Source: Bacteroidales bacterium
GTDB lineage: Bacteria; Bacteroidota; Bacteroidia; Bacteroidales; Marinilabiliaceae
Direction: 5' to 3'
Assembly (NCBI GenBank): GCA_024401365.1
Contig: JAKSLE010000021.1
Coordinates: 1-42,380, forward strand
Length of the DNA: 42,380 nucleotides
Shown: positions 16,900 through 25,301 of the stretch, piece after piece
How positions within the stretch are numbered: the stretch's first letter is position 1
How the letters are laid out: each line of letters opens with the position of its first letter
The notes under the pieces: generated by a model
Told to the model about the DNA's origin: nothing
What the model saw: the letters and a program-made list of their open reading frames with translations, nothing else
Database searches by the model: none
Program-made: the position numbers and the translations under genes

Positions 16900-17832
16900 C
16901 TATACTGGATTATTTTCGTAGAATATTCGAGCCAATAACGACCCTTCGTATACTATTGGATAGCTACGCATTGTAAATAATAGGCCATCAACTGGCGCCT
17001 CAACATTCTCAAGTACATCTCCTGTCAAAGAACTTACTATCTGACAGAGCACATCGCCCTTGCTGACTCTTGTCAAATTTGGTATCGTATTTATTATAAC
17101 GCCGGAATAGTTGGCATTGATAAAACATACATCACCTATCGTGGATACTATCGGCTTGTGTATCCTCACTGGCAAATCGCCTCCCCACATGCCAAACTTG
17201 TCCAACACATTTATAATGCCATCCACCAGTTTATCTCCATACTCCTTGGTAATCTTCATACCTATTCCCATCTCTACCACTACCGTAGGCGTCCCTATCG
17301 AATTGAGAGAATGGGCAATGGTCGACTCTAGCACAGTGGCAGCATCATGTACCCATATAAAGTCTAGATTCAACATCTGTACTATCGGCATAAGCTTGTC
17401 CGCAAATGTCTTGCTTACTCGAGCCTGGGGTATCTCATATAGATAAATGTTGGATGAGTGAATATCAATAACTAGATCCGCCCCAGCCAGATCTTCAATA
17501 ATCCTATGAGCCACATACTCTATCATATGCCCATCTGGATTTCCAGGGAATATGCGGTTCATGTCTAAATCAAATGTCGGAATCGCTCTCGACACCGAAT
17601 CTACTCCTAGCGGATTTAAAGCGGGATACAACTCAACGAGCCCCTTAAGCTGATGTATGTCTTTCTTCAGCCTTCGCATTAGTTCATAGCAGACGTACTG
17701 ACCCTCTAGCTCGTCTCCATGAATACCTGTAACGATACACACTCGCTTCCCACCTTTTGTTCCTATAGAATTCTTCTTGATGATAAGTCGCTCATCAACT
17801 GGAAGATTCTCTGATATTACGGTTTGTATCAT
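16900..17832 (-). CDS. AstE/AspA-like zinc hydrolase, intact
   Basis: 310 aa, same family and length as the next gene. The active site is complete: His38 and Glu41 in GIHGDELEG, His125 in VIDIHSS, catalytic Glu187 in VVVEMG, and the substrate-binding NRIFPG. It should hydrolyse an amide bond, perhaps of an acyl-amino acid or a small peptide made by the upstream ATP-grasp protein. Its ATG overlaps the TGA of the transglutaminase gene (ATGA), implying coupled translation. Members of this family act in the cytoplasm. The true substrate is unknown. Confidence 0.85.
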   Translation of the reverse strand: MIQTVISENLPVDERLIIKKNSIGTKGGKRVCIVTGIHGDELEGQYVCYELMRRLKKDIHQLKGLVELYPALNPLGVDSVSRAIPTFDLDMNRIFPGNPDGHMIEYVAHRIIEDLAGADLVIDIHSSNIYLYEIPQARVSKTFADKLMPIVQMLNLDFIWVHDAATVLESTIAHSLNSIGTPTVVVEMGIGMKITKEYGDKLVDGIINVLDKFGMWGGDLPVRIHKPIVSTIGDVCFINANYSGVIINTIPNLTRVSKGDVLCQIVSSLTGDVLENVEAPVDGLLFTMRSYPIVYEGSLLARIFYENNPV

Positions 17833-18629
17833 ATTGTACTATTAATAATATTGCCTCTCAGAACTTCTCGTACCGACGTGCTTACATGTATGGTCTGATC
17901 TCCCGCCCCTCTAAAAACTCCATGATTGGTACAGCAATCATTGTAGTCTCGTCCATGGGCCAACTTGATATATGTGTCATCTACAGCCTTGTTGTTGGTC
18001 GGATCAAATGCATGCCACTCTTTTAAGTCAGCTACATAATACTCTACCCACGCATGGGTCTGCCCTTCTCCCAACATATACCCATTGACATACCTGGCTG
18101 CTACTCCGCATAAACGACATAGACATATGGCTATATGCGCAAAATCTTGACATACCCCCTTGCCTTGCGCAAACGCTGCCTCGGCTGAGGTACAGACGTC
18201 CGTGCTCCCAGATACATATTGTATATGCACATGTATAAGGTCCGAAATCTTGCGAATCAAAGCCTCCTCACCAGTCGTGCTACCTAATTGATGAGCAAGA
18301 TACATTAGTGCCGCCGACGGACTGGTGAGGGGCGATTCATATAAGAATAAGGGATTGAAATCTCCTGGATATATGTGTCTATCGACCGAGACTAGCCCAC
18401 GACTCTCAAATGCAAAAGAGTCGTGGTAGTCATCGATATACCCATAATCTACAGTATTTCCCATGAAATCTGTATTCCTACTTATATTGCAGTTCGGAAT
18501 GGCCGAAACATGCTCTTCTATAATGTGCTGACATATACTTTGGTACGGAGAACAGCGCATACTGAAACTGTGTGCGTGTATCGGCGACGAAAACGTAATT
18601 ACAGTAATATGGCTGTATTTGAGTACCAT
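17829..18629 (-). CDS. Transglutaminase-like cysteine protease-fold protein
   Basis: 266 aa. The N-terminal beta domain of the bacterial transglutaminase-like family is followed by the catalytic core: Cys in GKGVCQDFAHI, His in THAWVEYY and Asp in HAFDPTNN. Proteins of this type commonly neighbour alpha-E and circularly permuted ATP-grasp genes, as here, and are predicted to hydrolyse or transfer amide bonds. No signal peptide. It is 3 bp after the alpha-E gene and overlaps the next start by 4 bp. Confidence 0.9.
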   Translation of the reverse strand: MVLKYSHITVITFSSPIHAHSFSMRCSPYQSICQHIIEEHVSAIPNCNISRNTDFMGNTVDYGYIDDYHDSFAFESRGLVSVDRHIYPGDFNPLFLYESPLTSPSAALMYLAHQLGSTTGEEALIRKISDLIHVHIQYVSGSTDVCTSAEAAFAQGKGVCQDFAHIAICLCRLCGVAARYVNGYMLGEGQTHAWVEYYVADLKEWHAFDPTNNKAVDDTYIKLAHGRDYNDCCTNHGVFRGAGDQTIHVSTSVREVLRGNIINSTI

Positions 18630-18632
18630 CTG

Positions 18633-19310
18633 TTAGGCAGCAAAAATATTGTTGAGGTTATCAAGAACTATCGGAGAAAGTGTAACTTCTGTAATCCCAC
18701 TACGAACTACCGACATCTTTCGGTCGTCACATAGACTCGACTCAACATTTACAAAATACTCCAACCTGTCAAGCATCTCTTCTATACGATTTCGTGTATA
18801 ATCAAATCTGATGTACAAATCCGATTTCTCAACATACTTGCCTATAAGTATCAGATTGAGCACTTCCATATTGTATACCCTCTCTTCAATAGCTCCAAAA
18901 AACGCAAAGAGAAAATCTGTTACTGGCTGCAAGTCATAGAGACGACTCTCGTCTTCTTGCGCCTTCTTCATATAGTTAATCGCCATCTCAACATACGCAA
19001 GCGACTCACTCTTGAGCTCTTCTCTCAATAGTATAGCATTGTCTTTTACTCGCTCCAACATGTTGATTACCGAATATTCTTTCTCTCTGTTGTAGAGGAA
19101 GTCTTTTAGAAACTGCCTTGCATTCTCTTCCTCACATGGAATACCTAAACGAGTACAGAAACTCTTATGTACATTGGTGCTCTCGTTATCTAGTACCTCA
19201 TCATAATCTTTGTGTAACATATGAAGTACCGTACATACACGCTCTGAATATCTACCCAACCAGTAAAGGCGACTTGCCTTCGCAGGGGAAATTGCAATAT
19301 TGTAAGTCAT
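18633..19310 (-). CDS. Alpha-E domain protein
   Basis: 225 aa, almost wholly alpha-helical, starting with the family signature ISPAKASRLYWLGRYSERV and a region of repeated acidic helices. The alpha-E domain has no known catalytic activity and is nearly always encoded with a circularly permuted ATP-grasp and a transglutaminase. It probably binds one of them. It sits 22 bp after the ATP-grasp gene in the same operon. Confidence 0.9.
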   Translation of the reverse strand: MTYNIAISPAKASRLYWLGRYSERVCTVLHMLHKDYDEVLDNESTNVHKSFCTRLGIPCEEENARQFLKDFLYNREKEYSVINMLERVKDNAILLREELKSESLAYVEMAINYMKKAQEDESRLYDLQPVTDFLFAFFGAIEERVYNMEVLNLILIGKYVEKSDLYIRFDYTRNRIEEMLDRLEYFVNVESSLCDDRKMSVVRSGITEVTLSPIVLDNLNNIFAA

Positions 19311-19332
19311 AACTCTAATTTTTTTTAATTTC

Positions 19333-20652
19333 TTATTTATCTAGTACCCATGTATCCTTGAAACCACCGCCTTGCGATGAATTGACAATGAACGATTTGC
19401 TGTCTCTTGTAAATCTGGTCAATCCGCTTGCCCAAACTTTTGTCTGCTCTCCTGAGATAACAAATGCTCGCAAATCTGCCTTTCGCTTAACCTTCTCCCC
19501 ATTGTCTATAATATCAAGATCAATGAAGTTGATTACCTCCTGCGCAATCCACCTACGAGATTCTGTCTCTATGAGATGACGCATCTCTTTGAGTTTCTCA
19601 GGACTCATATCCCTGCCAAACATTACACCATATCCTCCGGCTTCCGAAACGTCTTTCAGAACTAGTTTCTCTAGATTCTCCAATACATACTTGCGATCTT
19701 CTTCATAGAATGGAAGATATGTAGGCGCATTCTTCAGTATAGGCTTTTCATTGAGATAGTATTCCACCATCTTGGGTACAAAGTAATATAGTCCCTTGTC
19801 GTCTGCTACTCCGTTACCAAAAGCATTCACTATGGCTACATTCCCTTGACGATATACCTCAAATAGATTGGCAACTCCCAAAAGCGACGATGGCTCAAAT
19901 GTCATAGGATCCATATACTCGTCTGATATACGACGGTATATTACTCCTACCCTCTCACTCTTGTTGTTCAACCCCTTGTAGTAAACATGACCGTTGTCTA
20001 CAAATAGGTCATCAGGATAGGCCAAAACTACTCTGGCTTTTTCTGCTAAATAGGAATGCTCAAAATATGCCGAATTGTATCGCCCTGGCGTAAGTATTAC
20101 CTCTAGACCATTGTCAACATTCACATAGTCCATCGATTCTCTGAGCAACTGAGCATAGTTTCTGTTGTCTATCAATGACGAATCTGTAAATGTCTCAGGC
20201 GAAGCCTTCCTCGTCAAATCCCTGGCAATCATAGGATACGACGCACCCGACGGCACTCTTAGATTGTCTTCTAGTACATACCACTCGCCTCCTTCTGCCT
20301 GAACAAGATCAATGCCCGATATATGGGAGTATATTCCCCTATATGGCTCAAACCCTTCACATTGTGGCAAATATCCTTTCGAGGAATAGATAAAATCAGC
20401 AGGAATAACCCCATCTTTCACAATACTCTTCTCAGTATATACATCTCGAAGAAATGCGTTCAACGCATCAACTCGCTGCTTAAGTCCTACCTCAAGTTTT
20501 TGCCAGTCAGCATGACTGATAATGCGGGGAATCGCATCAAATGGGAACAACTGTTCCTTGAATTCGCCGTTCTTATAGATGCCAAAGCGCACTCCATATC
20601 GCTCCATCCATCTGTTGACAGCATCAGTTTGTTTCAAAAGTAGACTATACAT
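19333..20652 (-). CDS. Circularly permuted ATP-grasp protein
   Basis: 439 aa. Signature motifs are EDNLRVPSG (about 128-136), a Gly-rich loop near KDVSEAGGYGVMFG, the QEVINFIDLD segment, DLRAFVISGEQ and a C-terminal NSSQGGGFKDTWVL. The circularly permuted type-2 ATP-grasp fold is expected to join a carboxylate and an amine using ATP, making a peptide-like bond. First gene of the operon, under a near-perfect promoter. I use ATG 20652; the longer frame starts with GTG two codons earlier. The substrate is unknown. Confidence 0.92.
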   Translation of the reverse strand: MYSLLLKQTDAVNRWMERYGVRFGIYKNGEFKEQLFPFDAIPRIISHADWQKLEVGLKQRVDALNAFLRDVYTEKSIVKDGVIPADFIYSSKGYLPQCEGFEPYRGIYSHISGIDLVQAEGGEWYVLEDNLRVPSGASYPMIARDLTRKASPETFTDSSLIDNRNYAQLLRESMDYVNVDNGLEVILTPGRYNSAYFEHSYLAEKARVVLAYPDDLFVDNGHVYYKGLNNKSERVGVIYRRISDEYMDPMTFEPSSLLGVANLFEVYRQGNVAIVNAFGNGVADDKGLYYFVPKMVEYYLNEKPILKNAPTYLPFYEEDRKYVLENLEKLVLKDVSEAGGYGVMFGRDMSPEKLKEMRHLIETESRRWIAQEVINFIDLDIIDNGEKVKRKADLRAFVISGEQTKVWASGLTRFTRDSKSFIVNSSQGGGFKDTWVLDK

Positions 20653-20698
20653 ACACACTATACAAATAAATTAAACACTCTTAGTTTCAAATTCACTA

Positions 20699-20729
20699 CA
20701 AAGATACACGATTACTTTTAATATGCAAA
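20699..20729 (-). promoter_or_regulatory. Promoter of the ATP-grasp operon
   Basis: On the - strand TTTG (20729-20726), exactly 19 bp, TATCTTTG (20706-20699). This is a full match to the Bacteroides consensus. The predicted start near 20692 leaves a 40-nt leader. Confidence 0.85.
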
Positions 20730-20795
20730 TTTTCACGGGCGATTTACAACGATTTATAAGTTAAAATGCAAAGCAACTTACAATCTCTAAATGAA

Positions 20796-20832
20796 AAAAG
20801 AGAGCCGAAAAAATAATTTTCAGCTCTCTTTT
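20796..20832 (-). terminator. Terminator of the PqqD-kinase-peptidase cassette
   Basis: AAAAGAGAGC (20796-20805) and GCTCTCTTTT (20823-20832) form a perfect 10-bp stem. On the - strand it ends in a T-run, 31 bp after the peptidase stop. It separates the cassette from the ATP-grasp operon. Confidence 0.85.
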
Positions 20833-20863
20833 CGCCTTATTTTTTGAATTTATCTACTCCAAT

Positions 20864-21331
20864 TTATTCTTTTGGATACCGAATTCCCATAAAAAGTGCA
20901 ACTTTCACTACGACTTTTGTAAAATAAAAATTTAACACATGCATCAAAAAAAAATTTACAAACAACCACCTTTGAACCCTCCAATAGAGCGATTTTTCAT
21001 TGATTGTGAACTTTTTAAATAGCACAAATTCTACCACCTTACATAGGTAGTTCGTCGTATCTACTACCTCATCTTTTACACGACACGAATCTCCTTGCGT
21101 ACGCACAAATCCGTCCCCTATCTCTACTACTCGATGTGCTACCATCTTGTTGCCTCTCTGAAATATAATAATATCCCCCTTACCTACTTCTTCTAACGGA
21201 AACTTCACAGCCCTCAGAATACTGTGTGGCCAAATCGTAGGAAACATGCTAATACCAGCAGAAAGGGTCTCATATACACCTACCTTCCCTTCCGCCAACA
21301 TCTTCCTTACCAATTCTGGCATGCAAATCAT
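20864..21331 (-). CDS. S24/S26 signal peptidase, SipW/ER type
   Basis: 155 aa. The nucleophile Ser28 is in GISMFPTI. The general base position holds His66 (MVAHRVVEIG) instead of Lys, as in SipW, archaeal and ER signal peptidases. A box resembling GDN...D follows (TQGDSCRVKDE). A C-terminal hydrophobic stretch (about 118-150) could anchor it in the membrane. It should cut a leader from an exported or modified peptide. Its ATG overlaps the stop of the kinase gene (ATGA). An alternative ATG is at 21322. It is not the housekeeping LepB type. Confidence 0.82.
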   Translation of the reverse strand: MICMPELVRKMLAEGKVGVYETLSAGISMFPTIWPHSILRAVKFPLEEVGKGDIIIFQRGNKMVAHRVVEIGDGFVRTQGDSCRVKDEVVDTTNYLCKVVEFVLFKKFTINEKSLYWRVQRWLFVNFFLMHVLNFYFTKVVVKVALFMGIRYPKE

Positions 21332-22233
21332 AAGCCCGCTTTTTGTATCTCGTCTACTATACGCTCGTCTGGAAGAAAACCACAGTCGGCAAAGCCTACC
21401 GATGAAGATATATCCATCATCAACTTAATATACTTCTTGAGATATTCTGGCTGAAATGTCTGATGCGCCGTGTGCGACATCAATTGCATAACATATACAG
21501 CCCCGGATAATGGAGCTACCTCATTGTTCTTACTCTGACGAATGAAAAATATCGTGTCCAATAGTACCGACCTCTGCACATCCTTATAATATGGCATAGG
21601 TATATTAAACACCCATGTCTTTTTAGTCGGACGGTGAAGTCGCATTATCAACATGTCATCATTGATAATCGTAGCCCCACAACGCTCCCATATTCGCGCC
21701 ATAGTACTCTTACCGGTACCGGAAACAGCCGTAAACAACCTACCCCTGTCTTTGTACGATACACACGACGCATGTATCAATACCGCATCAAATCGCCATA
21801 ATACTCGCGACAGGAATAGCATAAACAGAGGCATAATCATAATGTCTTGCTGCTCTGGATTGGGCAACAACTGCATGCTTACCTCCGCCTCAAATGTATC
21901 TGGATTAAAATCTACTCGTACCCTCTTCAAAAATGGATGTCTGGAGAAATAATTGACATACAATACCTCCCTGTTCCTCTCATCTATGCATACCTTCCAC
22001 TCATAATCATACGGAGTGTCCGGAACATTCTCACTGGTACTCTTGCAATGCCACGCAAATTCTCCCTCTACTACTTCGGGAACTTCCTCTTCTATACGGA
22101 ATCTTACACCTACGTCTCTTCTCTCTGGCTCGCCTTCTCGCATGAAGCCATGAAAGTCTTGCCGAAAATCAACCCACCTCGGGTCTTCAGATAACTCTAT
22201 ACCGAAATTTATGCCAGCTAATGATAGGTACAT
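21328..22233 (-). CDS. HPr-kinase-related P-loop protein
   Basis: 301 aa. The C-terminal half resembles the HPr kinase/phosphorylase catalytic core: P-loop SGTGKST (171-177), INDDMLIMR with Asp192/Asp193, and a later LSGAVYVMQL. The first 140 residues are not like the HprK regulatory domain. HPr-related kinases of this class are found with PqqD-like proteins in Bacteroidetes and in lasso-peptide or exosortase settings, where they are thought to phosphorylate a peptide or protein Ser. No HPr gene lies nearby. It is translationally coupled to both neighbours. Confidence 0.82.
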   Translation of the reverse strand: MYLSLAGINFGIELSEDPRWVDFRQDFHGFMREGEPERRDVGVRFRIEEEVPEVVEGEFAWHCKSTSENVPDTPYDYEWKVCIDERNREVLYVNYFSRHPFLKRVRVDFNPDTFEAEVSMQLLPNPEQQDIMIMPLFMLFLSRVLWRFDAVLIHASCVSYKDRGRLFTAVSGTGKSTMARIWERCGATIINDDMLIMRLHRPTKKTWVFNIPMPYYKDVQRSVLLDTIFFIRQSKNNEVAPLSGAVYVMQLMSHTAHQTFQPEYLKKYIKLMMDISSSVGFADCGFLPDERIVDEIQKAGL

Positions 22234-22523
22234 TACTCAGAGCGTCTCGTTACATATCCATATTCAACAAGCTGTCCGAGAAAGGTATCTACGTCCAACT
22301 TCACCTGGTCAAGCGATTCTGCATCAAATTCTTCCATAATCTTCGATGCTATATCTGTCGTCGCGTGTTCTTGCCCATCTGCCAAACAGTCTATCATGGC
22401 ACGACCGCTACTGTTGGTGGCCACCATACTTTTCATCTTGGCTATATCTTGCTCTACCGCTATTATCGCAGTATCGCCCATCACATCCTCAAGTATGTAA
22501 TTGTTATTCGACTTATATATCAT
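22233..22523 (-). CDS. PqqD-like peptide-binding (RRE) protein
   Basis: 96 aa. The pattern YILEDVMGDTAIIAV, then LADGQEHATTDIASKIMEEF, then LDQVKLDVDTFLGQLVEYGYV is that of PqqD: a three-stranded sheet followed by winged-helix-like helices. PqqD binds the leader of a precursor peptide and presents it to modifying enzymes. It starts the three-gene cassette; its stop overlaps the kinase start by one base (TAATG). No precursor peptide is seen within the cassette. Confidence 0.85.
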   Translation of the reverse strand: MIYKSNNNYILEDVMGDTAIIAVEQDIAKMKSMVATNSSGRAMIDCLADGQEHATTDIASKIMEEFDAESLDQVKLDVDTFLGQLVEYGYVTRRSE

Positions 22524-22559
22524 CGTGATGTATATCCAGATTGTTTATGTTTATGCCTA

Positions 22560-22567
22560 CAAAGATA
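22560..22567 (-). promoter_or_regulatory. -7 promoter box of the PqqD cassette
   Basis: TATCTTTG followed by TAG on the - strand, just outside the end of the histidine kinase gene. The predicted start near 22553 leaves a 30-nt leader. A possible -33 (TTGC) lies 21 bp upstream, inside the kinase gene. Confidence 0.5.
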
Positions 22568-22574
22568 GTATAAA

Positions 22575-24074
22575 TTACGACTTCGATGGCAACCACAACC
22601 AAAAGTCACTGCCATGCCCCTTATCCGAGGTACATCCTACTTTTCCTCCTAAAGCTATGGCCAACTCCTTACAGATAAATAGCCCAAGTCCTGTACCTGG
22701 AACATCCGAGCCCAACATCTCATATCTGTCAAATACTCGGTCACAATCTTTCTTGGCTATGCCTACTCCCGTATCCTTAACGTGGAAATAACATCCATCA
22801 TCTTCTTCATGGCACGAAAGTGAAACCGACCCTTCGTGGGTATACTTTATAGCATTGGAAAGATAATTGTTCAATATCTCTATGAGTCGCATCTTATCGG
22901 TCTCTATGGTCAACTCTGTTTCTGGCAAAGAAAGATGCAGGTCTATCTTCAAGTCTTTGAAAATGGGTAAATGGGCCGAATATACATCGCTCATTACCTC
23001 TTTTACATCTATACTTCGCACATTATACTTCATCGTCCCCGCATCAAGTCGGGACGATTCTAGAATATCATTGACCAACAACGACATCTGCTCTACCCCT
23101 TTCTTGATAAAGCCAAACAATTCTTCCCTCTCTTCCCTGCTGTCTACCGTAGTCATCATCTCACTAAAACCTAGTATGGAATTCAATGGTGAGCGCAAAT
23201 CATGCCCCATCATCGATATCATCTCATCCATACGCGACTTAGTGTCTTCTATATCTTTCTTCTCTTTCCGTAGCCTGTTGATACTCGCATTTTTCTTTAT
23301 ATCGTGCCTCTTTATCTCCGACAAGCGCTCTGTCATGTCTACACAATACCCAGAAAACTTCAAGAATGCACCATCCACATCTTTAACAGGGAATAACTTG
23401 AACGCAAATTCTCTATACTCCTTCAGGGTTTGCGAATATATCCTAAGCATCGTACTGTGGGGCTTGTCTGTACTCTTGGCCGCCCTCTTGAAATAGCTCA
23501 ATCCTCTCTGCAAATCGTCGGGATGCACTATGTTCCTCAACGGATCTTTGAGCGAAACACCTACAGCATTGTGACCATCACGACCTCCTACTATATCCAA
23601 CATCATCTCTTGCGGCATAAAGTCTATGTGCGCCATACCTACGGTCGACATGAGGTCCCTGAACTTCGCAGAGTCAATACTCTTTTCATATACCGTTCCC
23701 ACATAGTCCGTCGCATCTTTGATAAGGAAATAGTGCAGCACCTTCCCCGTCTCACCATCTATCACTGGCTCATACTCAGCATAATAAGCGCGGCAACCGT
23801 CCACGTCACTTAGGCGACGTATGTTTGTAACTTCCGACTTATAATTGACAAAAAATGCATCGTATGTGTGCTTTTTAATTTTCATCGCATTGAGCAGCTT
23901 CGGACTGAGTGCCTTATATAGAGGTAATTGCTCTAATGGAAATGACGATTTTTCTTCAAATGACTCCTTTGCATACTTGTTGTACCGCACAATATTACAA
24001 TCATCGTCACAAACAATCTGTACGATGTGTATCTCATCAAAATTATTTCTGATTATATCATCTAGTACTCTCAT
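22575..24074 (-). CDS. Soluble PAS histidine kinase
   Basis: 499 aa. No membrane segment. Two PAS-like regions lie at about 5-110 and 125-250. They are followed by a coiled linker, a HisKA domain with His near 291 in MMGHDLRSPLNSI, and an HATPase_c domain with N-box LNNYLSNAIKYT, G1 VKDTGVGIAK and G2 GTGLGLFICKEL. It should sense a cytoplasmic signal and autophosphorylate. No response regulator is adjacent, so it is an orphan. It lies 51 bp upstream of the PqqD cassette on the same strand and could control it. I see no good promoter before it. Confidence 0.93.
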   Translation of the reverse strand: MRVLDDIIRNNFDEIHIVQIVCDDDCNIVRYNKYAKESFEEKSSFPLEQLPLYKALSPKLLNAMKIKKHTYDAFFVNYKSEVTNIRRLSDVDGCRAYYAEYEPVIDGETGKVLHYFLIKDATDYVGTVYEKSIDSAKFRDLMSTVGMAHIDFMPQEMMLDIVGGRDGHNAVGVSLKDPLRNIVHPDDLQRGLSYFKRAAKSTDKPHSTMLRIYSQTLKEYREFAFKLFPVKDVDGAFLKFSGYCVDMTERLSEIKRHDIKKNASINRLRKEKKDIEDTKSRMDEMISMMGHDLRSPLNSILGFSEMMTTVDSREEREELFGFIKKGVEQMSLLVNDILESSRLDAGTMKYNVRSIDVKEVMSDVYSAHLPIFKDLKIDLHLSLPETELTIETDKMRLIEILNNYLSNAIKYTHEGSVSLSCHEEDDGCYFHVKDTGVGIAKKDCDRVFDRYEMLGSDVPGTGLGLFICKELAIALGGKVGCTSDKGHGSDFWLWLPSKS

Positions 24075-24162
24075 AGCTTTAGTAATTAATAGAGCATCTT
24101 CTTCATATCTCTATTTACGTATGAAATAACTCCGAAGGTTACTGTTTACCCAATAATATTTA

Positions 24163-24170
24163 TACATTTG
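24163..24170 (+). promoter_or_regulatory. -7 promoter box of the YeiH-like gene
   Basis: TACATTTG followed by CAG, 18 bp before the chosen start. The -33 region has only a weak match near 24140. Confidence 0.45.
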
Positions 24171-24188
24171 CAGAAAAAAAAACTTATT

Positions 24189-25271
24189 ATGAAACGCAAC
24201 AATATCATCTACATCACTATTGTTACTGTTCTGACCTCTTGCCTTGTCTTGGGTTTTATCTGCGAAATAACAAATATTAACCTCGGTTCTGCTTCTTGGC
24301 TAGCCAAATGGGTAACCTCTCCTGTAGCTCTGCTCATCGGATTGTCTTTCGCACTTATTTTTGGTAAGGCTTATCCAGATTTCAATAAAACAATGTCAAA
24401 AAAACTTCTCCAGTATTCTGTCATCGGACTGGGATTCGGTATGAATGTTTACAAAGCTTTGGAATCTGGTAGCGAGGGCATGATATTTACCATTATCAGC
24501 GTCTTGGGAACTTTGGCTATTGGTTGGTTCTTCGGTCGTAAATTGCTTAAGGTCGATAGCCAGACTTCTTACCTCATCTCTTCTGGTACCGCTATTTGCG
24601 GAGGCTCAGCTATCGCCGCAGTGGGTCCCGTAATTAAAGCAAAGGCCGAGAATATGTCTGTCGCACTCGGCGTAGTGTTCATCCTCAACGCTGTCGCCCT
24701 TTTTATTTTCCCTTATATAGGCGACGCTTTAGGCTTGACAATGAAGCAGTTCGGTATGTGGGCCGCAATCGCAATCCACGATACTAGCTCCGTAGTAGGC
24801 GCCGGAGCAGCATACGACCAAATGAACCCCGACCTATTGTCGTCCGAAGGTGTTTCCGCCCTGGAAGTCGCTACTACAATCAAACTTACCCGAGCTTTGT
24901 GGATTGTCGCCATCGCTATTATGACTCCTTTCTTCTTCAAAAGCCTCCAGTCTAACTCTGATGGTAAAAAGAAACCTTGGTACAGAACTATCCCTACTTT
25001 CATTATCTGGTTCGTAGCCGCAATACTATTTAATACATATATATTGTCCAACGATTCCCTAATCGGTAATGACGCCGCAGAAATAGGTACAATGGTGGGT
25101 AGCGCAATAAACAAATTGGCTAAACACCTCATTACATTGTCGTTGTTCTTTATCGGAGCAGGCTTGACCCGAGAGACTCTTAGAGCTGTGGGGGTCCGTC
25201 CTTTATTCCAGGGCATCTTGCTTTGGATTACCATAAGCATCGCTTCTTTGGTATACATCATTTACGCATAA
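24189..25271 (+). CDS. YeiH/UPF0324 family membrane exporter
   Basis: About 360 aa, roughly ten membrane segments. Family features include GLGFGMNVYKALESG, SSGTAICGGSAIAAVGPVIKA and HDTSSVVGAGAAYD. Members are annotated as putative sulfate exporters. ATG 24189 gives a normal N-terminus; the upstream ATG at 24168 overlaps the promoter box. The next gene, a GH43 enzyme, starts 30 bp later and could be on the same transcript. Confidence 0.9.
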   Translation: MKRNNIIYITIVTVLTSCLVLGFICEITNINLGSASWLAKWVTSPVALLIGLSFALIFGKAYPDFNKTMSKKLLQYSVIGLGFGMNVYKALESGSEGMIFTIISVLGTLAIGWFFGRKLLKVDSQTSYLISSGTAICGGSAIAAVGPVIKAKAENMSVALGVVFILNAVALFIFPYIGDALGLTMKQFGMWAAIAIHDTSSVVGAGAAYDQMNPDLLSSEGVSALEVATTIKLTRALWIVAIAIMTPFFFKSLQSNSDGKKKPWYRTIPTFIIWFVAAILFNTYILSNDSLIGNDAAEIGTMVGSAINKLAKHLITLSLFFIGAGLTRETLRAVGVRPLFQGILLWITISIASLVYIIYA

Positions 25272-25301
25272 TCTTATTTTTTTACATAGCAATATTTATT
25301 T

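Noticed and set aside
15965-22523. The transglutaminase, PqqD-like and kinase genes considered together as a lasso-peptide cluster
   Set aside because: There is no asparagine-synthetase-like cyclase or precursor. The transglutaminase belongs to the ATP-grasp/alpha-E trio, and a terminator and promoter separate the two sets.
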